NCBI RefSeq assembly: GCF_036345255.1 | Contig: NZ_CP107783.1 | Location: 3,893,501-3,957,500 of the forward strand | Direction of reading: 5' to 3' | From: Streptomyces sp. NBC_00569 | GTDB taxonomy: Bacteria > Actinomycetota > Actinomycetes > Streptomycetales > Streptomycetaceae | DNA length: 64,000 nt | Shown: positions 55,495 through 64,000 of the stretch, piece after piece | Position numbering within the stretch: the stretch's first letter is position 1 | Layout: each line of letters opens with the position of its first letter | Program-made: the position numbers and the translations under genes | The notes under the pieces: model-generated | Told to the model about the DNA's origin: nothing | Seen by the model: the letters and a program-made list of their open reading frames with translations, nothing else | The model's database searches: none

Positions 55495-57909
55495 TCACGC
55501 CGCCACCGGAACCTCCACCGCGGCCGGCGCCAGCGCCAGTTCGAGAACCTGGCGCACATCCGTCACCGGGTGCACGTCCAGCTTCTCCAGGACCTCGGCG
55601 GGGACGTCGTCCAGGTCCGCCTCGTTCCGCTTCGGGATGACGACCGTGGTGATGCCGGCCCGGTGCGCGGCGAGCAGCTTCTGCTTGACGCCGCCGATCG
55701 GCAGCACACGCCCGGTCAGCGACACCTCACCGGTCATCGCCACATCCGTACGGACCTGGCGCCCGCTGAGCAGCGACGCGAGGGCGGTCGTCATGGTGAC
55801 ACCCGCGCTCGGGCCGTCCTTGGGCACCGCGCCCGCCGGGAAGTGGATGTGCACGCCCCGGTCCTTCAGGTCGGCGACGGGCAGCTCCAGTTCGGCGCCG
55901 TGCGAACGCAGGAAGGAGAGCGCGATCTGCGCCGACTCCTTCATCACGTCACCGAGCTGACCGGTCAGGGTCAGGCCGGCCGCGCCCGTCTCCGGGTCGG
56001 CGAGGGACGCCTCTACGTAGAGGACATCGCCGCCCGCTCCGGTGACCGCCAGTCCGGTGGCCACGCCCGGCACCGCCGTACGGCGCTCGGCCGGGTCCTG
56101 CGCCGCCTCGGGCACGTGGTGCGGGCGCCCGATGAGGCTCCGCAGGTCGGTGTCCTCGACGGTGAACGGCAGCTCGCGCTCACCCAGTTCGTGCTGGGCC
56201 GCGACCTTCCTCAGCAGCCGTGCGACGGACCGCTCCAGGTTGCGCACGCCGGCTTCCCGCGTGTACTCCCCCGCGAGCTTGCGCAGCGCGCTCTCGCCGA
56301 GGGTGACCTCGTCCTTGTCCAGACCGGCCCGCTCCAGCTGGCGCGGGAGCAGATGGTCGCGGGCGATGACGACCTTCTCGTCCTCGGTGTAGCCGTCGAG
56401 GCGGACCAGCTCCATGCGGTCGAGCAGCGCCTCCGGGATGGCCTCCAGGACGTTGGCCGTCGCGAGGAACACGACGTCGCTGAGGTCGAGTTCGACCTCC
56501 AGGTAGTGGTCGCGGAACGTGTGGTTCTGCGCCGGGTCGAGGACTTCGAGCAGGGCGGCCGCCGGGTCGCCCCGGAAGTCGGACCCCACCTTGTCGATCT
56601 CGTCGAGCAGCACGACCGGGTTCATCGACCCGGCCTCCTTGATCGCGCGCACGATCCGGCCCGGCAGGGCACCCACGTATGTACGCCGGTGTCCGCGGAT
56701 CTCCGCCTCGTCCCGTACGCCGCCGAGGGCGACGCGGACGAACTTGCGGCCCATGGCGTGCGCCACGGACTCGCCGAGCGAGGTCTTGCCGACGCCGGGC
56801 GGGCCGACGAGCGCGAGCACCGCGCCGCCCCTGCGTCCGCCGACGACGCCGAGCCCGCGCTCGGAACGCCGCTTGCGCACGGCCAGGTACTCGGTGATGC
56901 GCTCCTTCACGTCCTCGAGGCCGGAGTGCTCGGCGTCGAGAACGCGCTGGGCGCCCTGGATGTCGTACTCGTCCTCGGTGCGCTCGCTCCACGGCAGTTC
57001 GAGGACGGTGTCGAGCCAGGTGCGGATCCACGAGCCCTCGGGGGACTGGTCGCTGGACCGCTCCAGCTTCTCGACCTCCTTGAGCGCGGCCTCACGGACC
57101 TTCTCGGGAAGGTCGGCGGCCTCGACGCGCGCGCGGTAGTCGTCGGACTCCTCACCCTCCGACTCGCCGTTCAGCTCACGCAGCTCCTTGCGTACGGCGT
57201 CCAGCTGGCGCCGCAGCAGGAACTCGCGCTGCTGCTTGTCGACGCCTTCCTGCACGTCCTTGGCGATGGACTCGGCCACGTCCTGCTCGGCGAGGTGCTC
57301 GCGCAGCTGCTCGGTGGCCAGCTTGAGCCGGGCGACCGGGTCGGCCGTCTCCAGAAGCTCCACCTTCTGCGGGGTGCTCAGGAAGGGCGAGTAACCGGAG
57401 TTGTCGGCGAGCGCGGAGACGTCGTCGATCTGCTGGACGCGGTCCACGACCTGCCAGGCGCCGCGCTTCTTCAGCCAGTTCGTGGCGAGTGCCTTGTATT
57501 CGGTGACGAGCTCGGCCACGGAGCCGGGCAGCGGCTCCGGCACGGTCTCCTCGACCGCGAGGCCCTCCACCCACAGGGCGGCGCCGGGGCCGGTCGTGCC
57601 CGCGCCGATCCGTACGCGGCTGCGGCCGCGGATCAGGGCACCGGGGTCGCCGTCGGCGAGCCGTCCCACCTGCTCGACGGTGCCGAGGACGCCGGTGTTC
57701 GCGTACGTGCCGTCGATCCGGGGAACAAGAAGCACCTTCGGCTTGCTGCCGCCCACGGATCCGCTGGAACGGGCCGCCGCCTGGGCGGCCTCCACCGCGG
57801 CGCGTACGTCGTTGTCGTTGAGGTCCAGGGGCACCACCATTCCGGGCAGCACGACCTCGTCGTCGAGCGGCAGCACGGGCAGGGTGAGCGGTGTGGACGT
57901 CGATGCCAT
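55495..57909 (-). CDS. lon: Lon ATP-dependent protease
   Basis: 804 residues, ATG 57909 after AAGGGGAGATC. LON substrate-binding domain at the N-terminus (LPVLPLDDEVVLPGMVVPLDL), coiled helices, AAA+ module with Walker A GPPGVGKTSLGESVA, Walker B NPVVLLDEIDKVG and sensor residues, and the Ser-Lys protease domain with catalytic serine in PKDGPSAGVTM and lysine in GGVKQKLLAAH. Degrades damaged and regulatory proteins. A HAIR-like inverted repeat lies 22 bp upstream of the start, pointing to HspR repression and heat induction, as known for Streptomyces lon. Confidence 0.97.
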   Translation of the reverse strand: MASTSTPLTLPVLPLDDEVVLPGMVVPLDLNDNDVRAAVEAAQAAARSSGSVGGSKPKVLLVPRIDGTYANTGVLGTVEQVGRLADGDPGALIRGRSRVRIGAGTTGPGAALWVEGLAVEETVPEPLPGSVAELVTEYKALATNWLKKRGAWQVVDRVQQIDDVSALADNSGYSPFLSTPQKVELLETADPVARLKLATEQLREHLAEQDVAESIAKDVQEGVDKQQREFLLRRQLDAVRKELRELNGESEGEESDDYRARVEAADLPEKVREAALKEVEKLERSSDQSPEGSWIRTWLDTVLELPWSERTEDEYDIQGAQRVLDAEHSGLEDVKERITEYLAVRKRRSERGLGVVGGRRGGAVLALVGPPGVGKTSLGESVAHAMGRKFVRVALGGVRDEAEIRGHRRTYVGALPGRIVRAIKEAGSMNPVVLLDEIDKVGSDFRGDPAAALLEVLDPAQNHTFRDHYLEVELDLSDVVFLATANVLEAIPEALLDRMELVRLDGYTEDEKVVIARDHLLPRQLERAGLDKDEVTLGESALRKLAGEYTREAGVRNLERSVARLLRKVAAQHELGERELPFTVEDTDLRSLIGRPHHVPEAAQDPAERRTAVPGVATGLAVTGAGGDVLYVEASLADPETGAAGLTLTGQLGDVMKESAQIALSFLRSHGAELELPVADLKDRGVHIHFPAGAVPKDGPSAGVTMTTALASLLSGRQVRTDVAMTGEVSLTGRVLPIGGVKQKLLAAHRAGITTVVIPKRNEADLDDVPAEVLEKLDVHPVTDVRQVLELALAPAAVEVPVAA

Positions 57910-57931
57910 GATCTCCCCTTAAGCAGTCAAG

Positions 57932-57950
57932 TTGAGCTATGCCGACTCAA
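57932..57950. promoter_or_regulatory. HAIR-like operator (HspR) at the lon promoter
   Basis: TTGAGC-N7-ACTCAA; consensus HAIR is CTTGAGT-N7-ACTCAAG, so the core differs by one base in one arm. Position just upstream of lon matches the HspR-controlled lon promoter known in Streptomyces. Confidence 0.8.
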
Positions 57951-58083
57951 TGCACGTGAGCCTCCGAATGTTCCCCCGGCGCTGTTCGCTCTCGGCGATC
58001 AGTGGACGGGCAGGGGAAAGCCACAGCTCAGAGGGGGTGTGTGACGTACCCGACGATGGGCCGGCCGGGGGACGGGTGACGCG

Positions 58084-58965
58084 TCAGGCCACGGACGGTC
58101 CCGGCGCACGGCGCCACCGGCGCACCAGCGGCCAGGTCCCGACGCCGATGGCCAGCGCCATGAGGTGACCCCAGCTCGTCATCGGGTCCGTGAACTCGAC
58201 GAGGTCCTCGACCAGCATCCCGCCGACGACGGCGAGCACGGCCCAGCGCGGCCAGGGCGTGAGGAGACCCGCGAGCGCCCCGACGCTCGCGGCCACGCCG
58301 AAGCTGATCCCGTAGTCGAGGCGGTGCAGCGAGCTCTCGGGCAGATGTCCGGCCATCACGGAGAGCCCGACGGGCACCTCCGTGGCGAGCGTCGCCACGG
58401 TGTGGCCGAGGACGAAGACACCGGCGGTGCGCCGGCCGCCGATCCGGCGCTCCAGCGCCGTGAGGACGACCAGGAAGGCGATCGCGAACGGCGACGTGAT
58501 CCCGCCGTCGATCCACAGCGCACTGGCGACCAGCACGAACACGGGCGTGTGCGCGAGGTGCGCCACGTCGGTGCTGGAACCCCGCAGCGCGGACGCGACG
58601 ACGCCGGGTTCGGCGAACAGCACGAAGAGAGACGTGCCGACGAGCACGGCGGCGTAGGCGAAGGTGAACGGCGTTCCCGTGGGCGTCGGCAGCAGCCGCC
58701 AGGGGCGAATCCGGCGCCGGGGGCCGACGGTCTCGGGCGGTGTGCGCTCGCCGGTCACGGATCCGGGAGCGGCGGGCGCGCTGCCACAGGCCGCCGACTG
58801 AGCCGGGACGGCATCGAGCAGGCGCCTCGAAGCCTCGGGCGGCGTTGCCGGAGAATGCGTCCCCGGAGAAGGCGTCGCCGGAGAGACAGCCCCCGAAGAA
58901 ACAGCCTTCGAAGAAATGTCCGCCCCGCCGGCCTCGACCGTCACGCCACGCTCCACCTGCGGCAT
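58084..58965 (-). CDS. Rhomboid-like polytopic membrane protein
   Basis: 293 residues from ATG 58965, after GAAGGGAAAGG. A disordered Ser/Pro-rich N-terminus of about 95 residues precedes six to seven membrane helices: FTFAYAAVLVGTSLFVLFAE, VFVLVASALWIDGG, FAIAFLVVLTALERRIGGRR, TAGVFVLGHTVATLATEV, YGISFGVAASVGALAGLLTP, WAVLAVVGGMLVEDLVEF and HLMALAIGVGTWPLV. The GHT...YGISFG pattern resembles rhomboid-like families, but no clear GxSx serine is visible, so protease activity is doubtful. Confidence 0.68.
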   Translation of the reverse strand: MPQVERGVTVEAGGADISSKAVSSGAVSPATPSPGTHSPATPPEASRRLLDAVPAQSAACGSAPAAPGSVTGERTPPETVGPRRRIRPWRLLPTPTGTPFTFAYAAVLVGTSLFVLFAEPGVVASALRGSSTDVAHLAHTPVFVLVASALWIDGGITSPFAIAFLVVLTALERRIGGRRTAGVFVLGHTVATLATEVPVGLSVMAGHLPESSLHRLDYGISFGVAASVGALAGLLTPWPRWAVLAVVGGMLVEDLVEFTDPMTSWGHLMALAIGVGTWPLVRRWRRAPGPSVA

Positions 58966-59124
58966 CCTTTCCCTTCCGGCCCGCCCCAGCTTTCGCCACT
59001 CGTACCCGCGCTGTCCATGACCGACGCCACGTGCGGCATGATCCACAGGACCTGCACAGGAGTGCCCCCAACTCCGTTTCCAGGGACGGCCAGGCGTCGC
59101 GCCGGTTGCGGCAGGATGGACGCC

Positions 59125-59826
59125 ATGTCCACCTCGTACCCCGTCCCGTACGACACCGACCACACCGCCCCCGTCGTTCTCGACCGGCGCGAAGGGCCGT
59201 TCGGAGAGGTCGTACTGCGGCGCCACGGCGCGCTGCTCCAGATCATCGCCAACGGATGCTTCCTGATGGACACGTCCGACGGCCGCTCCGAGCGCCTCCT
59301 GGTCGACGCGGCGCTGGACGCCCTCGACGACCGCCCGGCGCCCGGAATTCTCATCGGCGGGCTCGGTGTCGGATTCTCCCTCACACACGCGGCTGCGCAT
59401 TCCCGCTGGGGCCGCATCGCCGTCGTCGAGCGCGAGCCGGCGATCGTCGACTGGCATCGCGAGGGCCCGCTGTCCGAGCTGTCACGGTCCGCGCTCGCCG
59501 ATCCGCGCACGGAGATTGTGGAGGCGGACCTTGTCTCGTACGTCCAGGAATCGACCGAGACGTACGACGCACTGTGCCTCGATGTCGACAACGGACCCGA
59601 CTGGACGGTGACGGAGGGTAATGACAGTCTCTACTCACCGGTAGGTCTCGCGGCCTGCCGGGCACGGCTCAACCCTGGCGGGGTCCTCGCCGTGTGGTCC
59701 GCACAGCCCTCCGCAAATTTTGAAGGAACCTTGCGGAATGCCGGATTCCGGTCGGTCCGCACCGAAGAGATCCCGGTTGTCCGGGGCGTTCCGGACGTCG
59801 TACATCTCGGGGTCAGGGCTGCGTAG
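59125..59826 (+). CDS. Spermidine-synthase-like methyltransferase-fold protein
   Basis: 233 residues from ATG 59125 (ATG 59116 possible). Rossmann domain with GILIGGLGVGFSLTHAAAHSRWGRIAVVEREPAIVDWHREGPL and YDALCLDVDNGPDWTVTEGNDSLYSPVGLAACRARLNPGGVLAVWSAQP, as in polyamine aminopropyltransferase-like proteins. It lacks several polyamine-site residues, so the true reaction is open. Divergent from the membrane protein. Confidence 0.82.
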   Translation: MSTSYPVPYDTDHTAPVVLDRREGPFGEVVLRRHGALLQIIANGCFLMDTSDGRSERLLVDAALDALDDRPAPGILIGGLGVGFSLTHAAAHSRWGRIAVVEREPAIVDWHREGPLSELSRSALADPRTEIVEADLVSYVQESTETYDALCLDVDNGPDWTVTEGNDSLYSPVGLAACRARLNPGGVLAVWSAQPSANFEGTLRNAGFRSVRTEEIPVVRGVPDVVHLGVRAA

Positions 59827-59919
59827 CCGACTCGCGGTAACTCCCCGTACGCTGACTGCCGAAACCCAGATCATTCAAGCGTCAAGCGCACACGGATGTG
59901 CGCATTCAGGGGCGGGGCG

Positions 59920-60657
59920 ATGGAGCAGACACACACCTCCCACAACGGCAGCACGGCGACGCCGGGTGCCCAGCGACGGGTCCTGGTGGTCGAGGACGAC
60001 CCCACGATCGTCGACGCCATCGCCGCGCGGCTGCGTGCCGAGGGATTCCTCGTGCAAACGGCACAGGACGGTCCGGCGGCGGTCGACACGGCCGAGGCAT
60101 GGCAGCCGGACCTGCTGATCCTCGACATCATGCTGCCCGGCTTCGACGGGCTCGAGGTCTGCCGCCGTGTGCAGGCGCAGCGGCCGGTGCCGGTGATGAT
60201 GCTCACGGCGCGCGACGACGAGACGGACATGCTCGTCGGGCTCGGCGTGGGTGCCGACGACTACATGACGAAGCCCTTCTCGATGCGGGAGCTCGCTGCG
60301 CGCGTGCACGTCCTGCTGCGGAGGGTCGAGCGCGCTGCGCTCGCGGCGGCCACGCCCAGGAGCGGCATCCTGCGGCTCGGCGAGCTGGAGATCGACCACG
60401 CACAGCGCCGGGTGCGGGTGCGCTCCGAGGACGTCCATCTGACGCCCACGGAGTTCGACCTCCTGGTCTGCCTGGCCAACACGCCCCGCGCCGTCCTCTC
60501 GCGTGAGCAGCTGCTCGCCGAGGTGTGGGACTGGGCGGACGCGTCGGGCACCCGGACCGTCGACAGCCATATCAAGGCGCTGCGCCGGAAGATCGGCGCC
60601 GAGCGGATCCGCACCGTCCACGGTGTGGGCTACGCGCTGGAGACGCCGACGCCATGA
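59920..60657 (+). CDS. OmpR family response regulator
   Basis: 245 residues from ATG 59920. Receiver domain: RRVLVVEDDPTIVDAI (acidic pair), phospho-aspartate in DLLILDIMLPGFDGLEV, and switch lysine in DDYMTKPFSMREL. The winged-helix output domain is LTPTEFDLLVCLANTPRAVLSREQLLAEVWDW with TVDSHIKALRRKIG. It is coupled to the downstream kinase by an ATGA overlap. Signal unknown. Confidence 0.96.
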   Translation: MEQTHTSHNGSTATPGAQRRVLVVEDDPTIVDAIAARLRAEGFLVQTAQDGPAAVDTAEAWQPDLLILDIMLPGFDGLEVCRRVQAQRPVPVMMLTARDDETDMLVGLGVGADDYMTKPFSMRELAARVHVLLRRVERAALAAATPRSGILRLGELEIDHAQRRVRVRSEDVHLTPTEFDLLVCLANTPRAVLSREQLLAEVWDWADASGTRTVDSHIKALRRKIGAERIRTVHGVGYALETPTP

Positions 60658-61844
60658 CCGGCAGCGGCGGCGCATCCGACGTACGGGACGCGGACGGGTA
60701 CGAGCCCGGGCCGCCGGGCCTCCCGCCCGGTGCTCCCCCGGCCGCCCGGCCCCTCGCGGGCCACTGGGTGCAGGGCGGTCTGCGGCCGTTCTCCATCAAG
60801 ACCAAGCTCGGCACGCTGGTCGTCGTCTCGGTGTTCATCACGACCGGACTGCTGATGGTCGCCGTCCGCACCCAGACCGAGCTCCGTTTCATCACGGTCT
60901 TCTCAGTCATCGCGACGCTCCTCATCACCCAGTTCGTGGCGCACTCGCTGACCGCGCCGCTGGACGAGATGAACACGGTCGCCCGCTCCATCTCGCACGG
61001 CGACTACACGCGCCGGGTCCGTGGCGCCGACCGGCGCGACGAGCTGGGCGACCTGGCCGCGACCATCAACCGCATGGCCGACGACCTGGAGGCCCAGGAC
61101 CAGCAGCGCAAGGAACTCGTGGCGAACGTCTCGCACGAGCTGCGCACCCCGATCGCGGGCCTGCGCGCCGTCCTGGAGAACGTCGTGGACGGGGTCTCGG
61201 CCGCCGACCCCGAGACCATGCGCACCGCCCTGAAACAGACCGAGCGCCTGGGCCGGCTGGTCGAGACGCTGCTCGACCTCTCGCGGCTCGACAACGGCGT
61301 GGTCCCGCTCAAGGCGCGCCGCTTCGAGGTGTGGCCGTATCTGTCGGGCGTCCTGAAGGAGGCCAACATGGTCGCCTCGCAGCGCGCCGGCATCGCTTCG
61401 GGCTCCGGCACCCACACGCGTACGGACGTGCATCTGCACCTGGACGTGTCCCCGCCCGAGCTGACCGCGCACGCGGACCCCGAGCGGATCCACCAGGTGG
61501 TGGCCAACCTCATCGACAACGCCGTGAAACACAGCCCGCCGCACGGCCGGGTGACCGTGCTCGCGCGGCGCGGCCTCTATCCGGAGTCGCTCGATCTGGA
61601 GGTCCTCGACGAGGGCCCCGGCATCCCCCGCTCCGAGTGGCACCGCGTCTTCGAGCGCTTCAACCGGGGCGGCCATGTGAAGGGCGCCGCACACGGTCCC
61701 GGCAGCGACGGCGGCACCGGTCTCGGCCTCGCCATCGCCCGGTGGGCCGTGGACCTGCACGGCGGCCGGATCGGCGTGGCCGAATCGGCTCGTGGCTGCC
61801 GGATCCAGGTCACTCTTCCGGGCCTGCCCCGCACTCAAGGTTGA
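60654..61844 (+). CDS. Sensor histidine kinase, partner of 59920-60657
   Basis: 396 residues from ATG 60654. Pro/Gly-rich N-terminus, two close membrane helices (LGTLVVVSVFITTGLLMVAV, FITVFSVIATLLITQFVA) with hardly any external loop, HAMP, HisKA with histidine in LVANVSHELRTPIAGL, and ATPase motifs NLIDNAVKHSPPHG, VLDEGPGIPRSEW and GGTGLGLAIARWAVDLHGG. The absence of a periplasmic domain suggests sensing within the membrane. The 261-bp gap after it (61845-62105) has no feature I can name. Confidence 0.95.
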   Translation: MTGSGGASDVRDADGYEPGPPGLPPGAPPAARPLAGHWVQGGLRPFSIKTKLGTLVVVSVFITTGLLMVAVRTQTELRFITVFSVIATLLITQFVAHSLTAPLDEMNTVARSISHGDYTRRVRGADRRDELGDLAATINRMADDLEAQDQQRKELVANVSHELRTPIAGLRAVLENVVDGVSAADPETMRTALKQTERLGRLVETLLDLSRLDNGVVPLKARRFEVWPYLSGVLKEANMVASQRAGIASGSGTHTRTDVHLHLDVSPPELTAHADPERIHQVVANLIDNAVKHSPPHGRVTVLARRGLYPESLDLEVLDEGPGIPRSEWHRVFERFNRGGHVKGAAHGPGSDGGTGLGLAIARWAVDLHGGRIGVAESARGCRIQVTLPGLPRTQG

Positions 61845-62105
61845 CGTAGGGTTCGAACCGGAAGCACAAGATCGCCGTGCTGTTCGTCACGGGGTGCGGG
61901 CCCATGGGCCGCACTCGTACAAGGACGTACCCAAGGTGAACCGGAACCCCGCTTGTTTCCCGCCATTTCCAGCGCCGAAACACGGCTTCCGGTGTGACTT
62001 ACGCGACGGATGCCCGGCCCGGTCTGCAAGTCCCGGTGTTGGAGGCGTAGCCTTTATTCCCGCTGTCCATCACCTTGTGAGAAGCGGAAGAGGGCGGTTA
62101 CCGCC

Positions 62106-64000
62106 GTGTCGCCACAGTCCCCCAGTAACTCGAGCACCTCGACCGACCAAGAGGGGCAGGGCAAGAGCCCTGCAGCCGCTTTCGGTCCCAATGAGTGGCT
62201 CGTCGACGAGATCTATCAGCAGTACCTCCAGGACCCGAATTCGGTTGACCGAGCCTGGTGGGACTTCTTCGCCGACTACAAGCCGGGTGCCCCGGCCCAG
62301 CCGACGACCGGAGCCCCCGCACAGGGTTCCGGTCCCGGCACCGCCGGTACCGCAGCCGCGGGGGCTGCGGGCACTGCCGCGGCGCCCGCCGCTCCGGCAG
62401 CCCCGGCTCCGGCCGCAGCTCCGGCTCCGGCTCCGGCCAAGGCCGCTCCGGCCGCCCCGGTGGCCAAGCCCGCCGCCGCGGCGCCCGCGAAGCCGGCCGC
62501 CGCTGCCGTGAAGGCCCCCGCTCCCGCCAAGGCGCAGCCCGCGACCGAGGCCGCCGGCGGCCCCGAGTTCGTGACGCTGCGCGGCCCGAGCGCCGCCGTC
62601 GCGAAGAACATGAACGCCTCCATCGAGGTCCCCACGGCGACGTCCGTGCGCGCGGTCCCGGTGAAGCTGCTGTTCGACAACCGCATCGTCATCAACAACC
62701 ACCTGAAGCGCGCCCGGGGCGGGAAGATCTCCTTCACCCACCTCATCGGCTACGCGATGGTGCAGGCCATCAAGGCCATGCCGTCGATGAACTACTCCTT
62801 CGCGGAGAAGGACGGCAAGCCGACCCTGGTCAAGCCGGAGCACGTGAACTTCGGCCTCGCCATCGACCTGGTGAAGCCCAACGGCGAGCGCCAGCTGGTC
62901 GTCGCGGGCATCAAGAAGGCCGAGACGCTGAACTTCTTCGAGTTCTGGCAGGCCTACGAGGACATCGTCCGCCGCGCCCGCGACGGCAAGCTCGGCATGG
63001 ACGACTTCACCGGTGTCACGGTCTCGCTGACCAACCCCGGCGGCCTCGGCACCGTCCACTCCGTGCCGCGCCTGATGCCCGGACAGTCGGTCATCATGGG
63101 CGTCGGCTCGATGGACTACCCCGCGGAGTTCCAGGGCACGTCCCAGGACACCCTGAACAAGCTCGGCATCTCGAAGGTCATGACGCTCACGTCGACCTAC
63201 GACCACCGGGTCATCCAGGGCGCCGCCTCCGGCGAGTTCCTGCGCGTCGTGGCGAACTTCCTCCTCGGTGAGGGCGAGTTCTACGACGAGATCTTCAAGG
63301 CGCTGCGGATCCCCTACGAGCCGGTCCGCTGGTTCAAGGACATCGACGCCTCGCACGACGACGACGTCACGAAGGCCGCCCGCGTCTTCGAGCTGATCCA
63401 CTCCTTCCGGGTCCGCGGCCACGTCATGGCCGACACCGACCCGCTGGAGTACCGCCAGCGCAAGCACCCCGACCTGGACATCGCCGAGCACGGCCTCACC
63501 CTGTGGGACCTGGAGCGCGAGTTCGCGGTCGGCGGCTTCGCCGGCAAGTCGATGATGAAGCTGCGCGACATCCTCGGCGTCCTGCGCGACTCGTACTGCC
63601 GCACCACCGGCATCGAGTACATGCACATCCAGGACCCGAAGCAGCGCAAGTGGCTCCAGGACCGCGTCGAGCGCCCGCACACCAAGCCGGAGCGCGAGGA
63701 GCAGCTGCGCATCCTGCGCCGGCTGAACGCGGCCGAGGCGTTCGAGACGTTCCTGCAGACGAAGTACGTCGGCCAGAAGCGCTTCTCCCTGGAGGGCGGC
63801 GAGTCCGTCATCCCGCTGCTCGACGCGGTCATCGACTCCGCCGCCGAGTCGCGCCTGGACGAGGTCGTCATCGGCATGGCCCACCGCGGCCGCCTGAACG
63901 TCCTGGCGAACATCGTCGGCAAGTCGTACGCGCAGATCTTCCGCGAGTTCGAGGGCAACCTCGACCCGAAGTCGATGCACGGCTCCGGCGACGTGAAGTA
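62106..64000 (+). CDS. kgd: Multifunctional 2-oxoglutarate decarboxylase/dehydrogenase, 5' part
   Basis: Partial: the reading frame stays open to the window edge (about 631 of roughly 1,250 codons). GTG 62106 follows GAGGGCGG. N-terminal E1o helix ([33 protein letters not shown]), an Ala/Pro-rich linker (about 65-150), an E2-like acyltransferase domain ([34 protein letters not shown] through [17 protein letters not shown]), then the thiamine-dependent E1 domain ([36 protein letters not shown]). This E2-E1 fusion is the actinobacterial form and joins the TCA cycle between 2-oxoglutarate and succinyl-CoA. It is usually controlled by the GarA/OdhI FHA protein. Confidence 0.96.
   Translation, partial: MSPQSPSNSSTSTDQEGQGKSPAAAFGPNEWLVDEIYQQYLQDPNSVDRAWWDFFADYKPGAPAQPTTGAPAQGSGPGTAGTAAAGAAGTAAAPAAPAAPAPAAAPAPAPAKAAPAAPVAKPAAAAPAKPAAAAVKAPAPAKAQPATEAAGGPEFVTLRGPSAAVAKNMNASIEVPTATSVRAVPVKLLFDNRIVINNHLKRARGGKISFTHLIGYAMVQAIKAMPSMNYSFAEKDGKPTLVKPEHVNFGLAIDLVKPNGERQLVVAGIKKAETLNFFEFWQAYEDIVRRARDGKLGMDDFTGVTVSLTNPGGLGTVHSVPRLMPGQSVIMGVGSMDYPAEFQGTSQDTLNKLGISKVMTLTSTYDHRVIQGAASGEFLRVVANFLLGEGEFYDEIFKALRIPYEPVRWFKDIDASHDDDVTKAARVFELIHSFRVRGHVMADTDPLEYRQRKHPDLDIAEHGLTLWDLEREFAVGGFAGKSMMKLRDILGVLRDSYCRTTGIEYMHIQDPKQRKWLQDRVERPHTKPEREEQLRILRRLNAAEAFETFLQTKYVGQKRFSLEGGESVIPLLDAVIDSAAESRLDEVVIGMAHRGRLNVLANIVGKSYAQIFREFEGNLDPKSMHGSGDVK

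Noticed and set aside
54343..58044. 1233-codon plus-strand open frame
   Set aside because: Spans the LuxR-type gene in another frame and the whole of lon antisense; no conserved domain.

Overview
The window is high-GC actinobacterial DNA, almost certainly a Streptomyces chromosome. GC-rich codon third positions, frequent GTG starts, GGAGG-type ribosome sites, an FtsW/PBP pair, a conservon (CvnABCD), Lon with an HspR-type operator, and the fused 2-oxoglutarate decarboxylase Kgd all point there. No database was searched; every name rests on motifs and remembered families.

Left chromosomal arm (1-22.7 kb): tRNA-Arg(CCG); a frame-broken YVTN-repeat pseudogene; a 17-bp tandem array; a DUF89 phosphatase with a TetR regulator divergent from a methyltransferase across twin palindromes; a PH-domain protein; an IS5/IS427-type insertion sequence sitting exactly at the ku stop codon; an end-joining and repair cluster (ku, LigD-type polymerase, ATP-dependent ligase, AlkD-like protein); a NERD protein; a lipoprotein/histidine-kinase operon with a low-complexity ORF where a response regulator might be expected; ftsW/pbp; two di-iron proteins; TetR; and a secreted NlpC/P60 hydrolase.

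Middle (22,737-44,248): an intact-looking actinomycete integrative and conjugative element (AICE) of about 21.5 kb. It is bounded by 37-bp direct repeats and lies in the 3' end of a styrene-monooxygenase-like gene, whose C-terminus it replaces. It carries int and xis, a strikingly symmetric repeat region, a PrimPol/DUF3987 replication module, a C5 methylase, an FtsK-like TraB with a candidate transfer locus, a tail-to-tail-coupled transfer operon with two HExxH proteins, a KorSA-like GntR repressor with three operator copies, and a Pif-like Nudix protein. On its right is an AT-richer cargo block: an ApeA-like HEPN protein, a four-helix membrane protein, an HTH/coiled-coil protein divergent from a 54-residue membrane peptide, and a PIN-domain protein. 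This block looks like a defence or immunity island.

Right chromosomal arm (44.2-64 kb): the reconstituted monooxygenase gene and the conservon cvnABCD; PP2C phosphatase; MarR; GH25 lysozyme; a decayed M4 metallopeptidase; a TrmB/LuxR-type regulator; lon; a rhomboid-like membrane protein; a spermidine-synthase-like protein; an OmpR/HK two-component pair; and the 5' part of kgd, which runs off the window.

A theme of the window is small-scale gene damage in otherwise healthy surroundings: in-frame stop codons in a membrane-protein gene, an M4 peptidase and a zinc-ribbon gene copy, frameshifts in the YVTN gene, and an aurF tail duplication.
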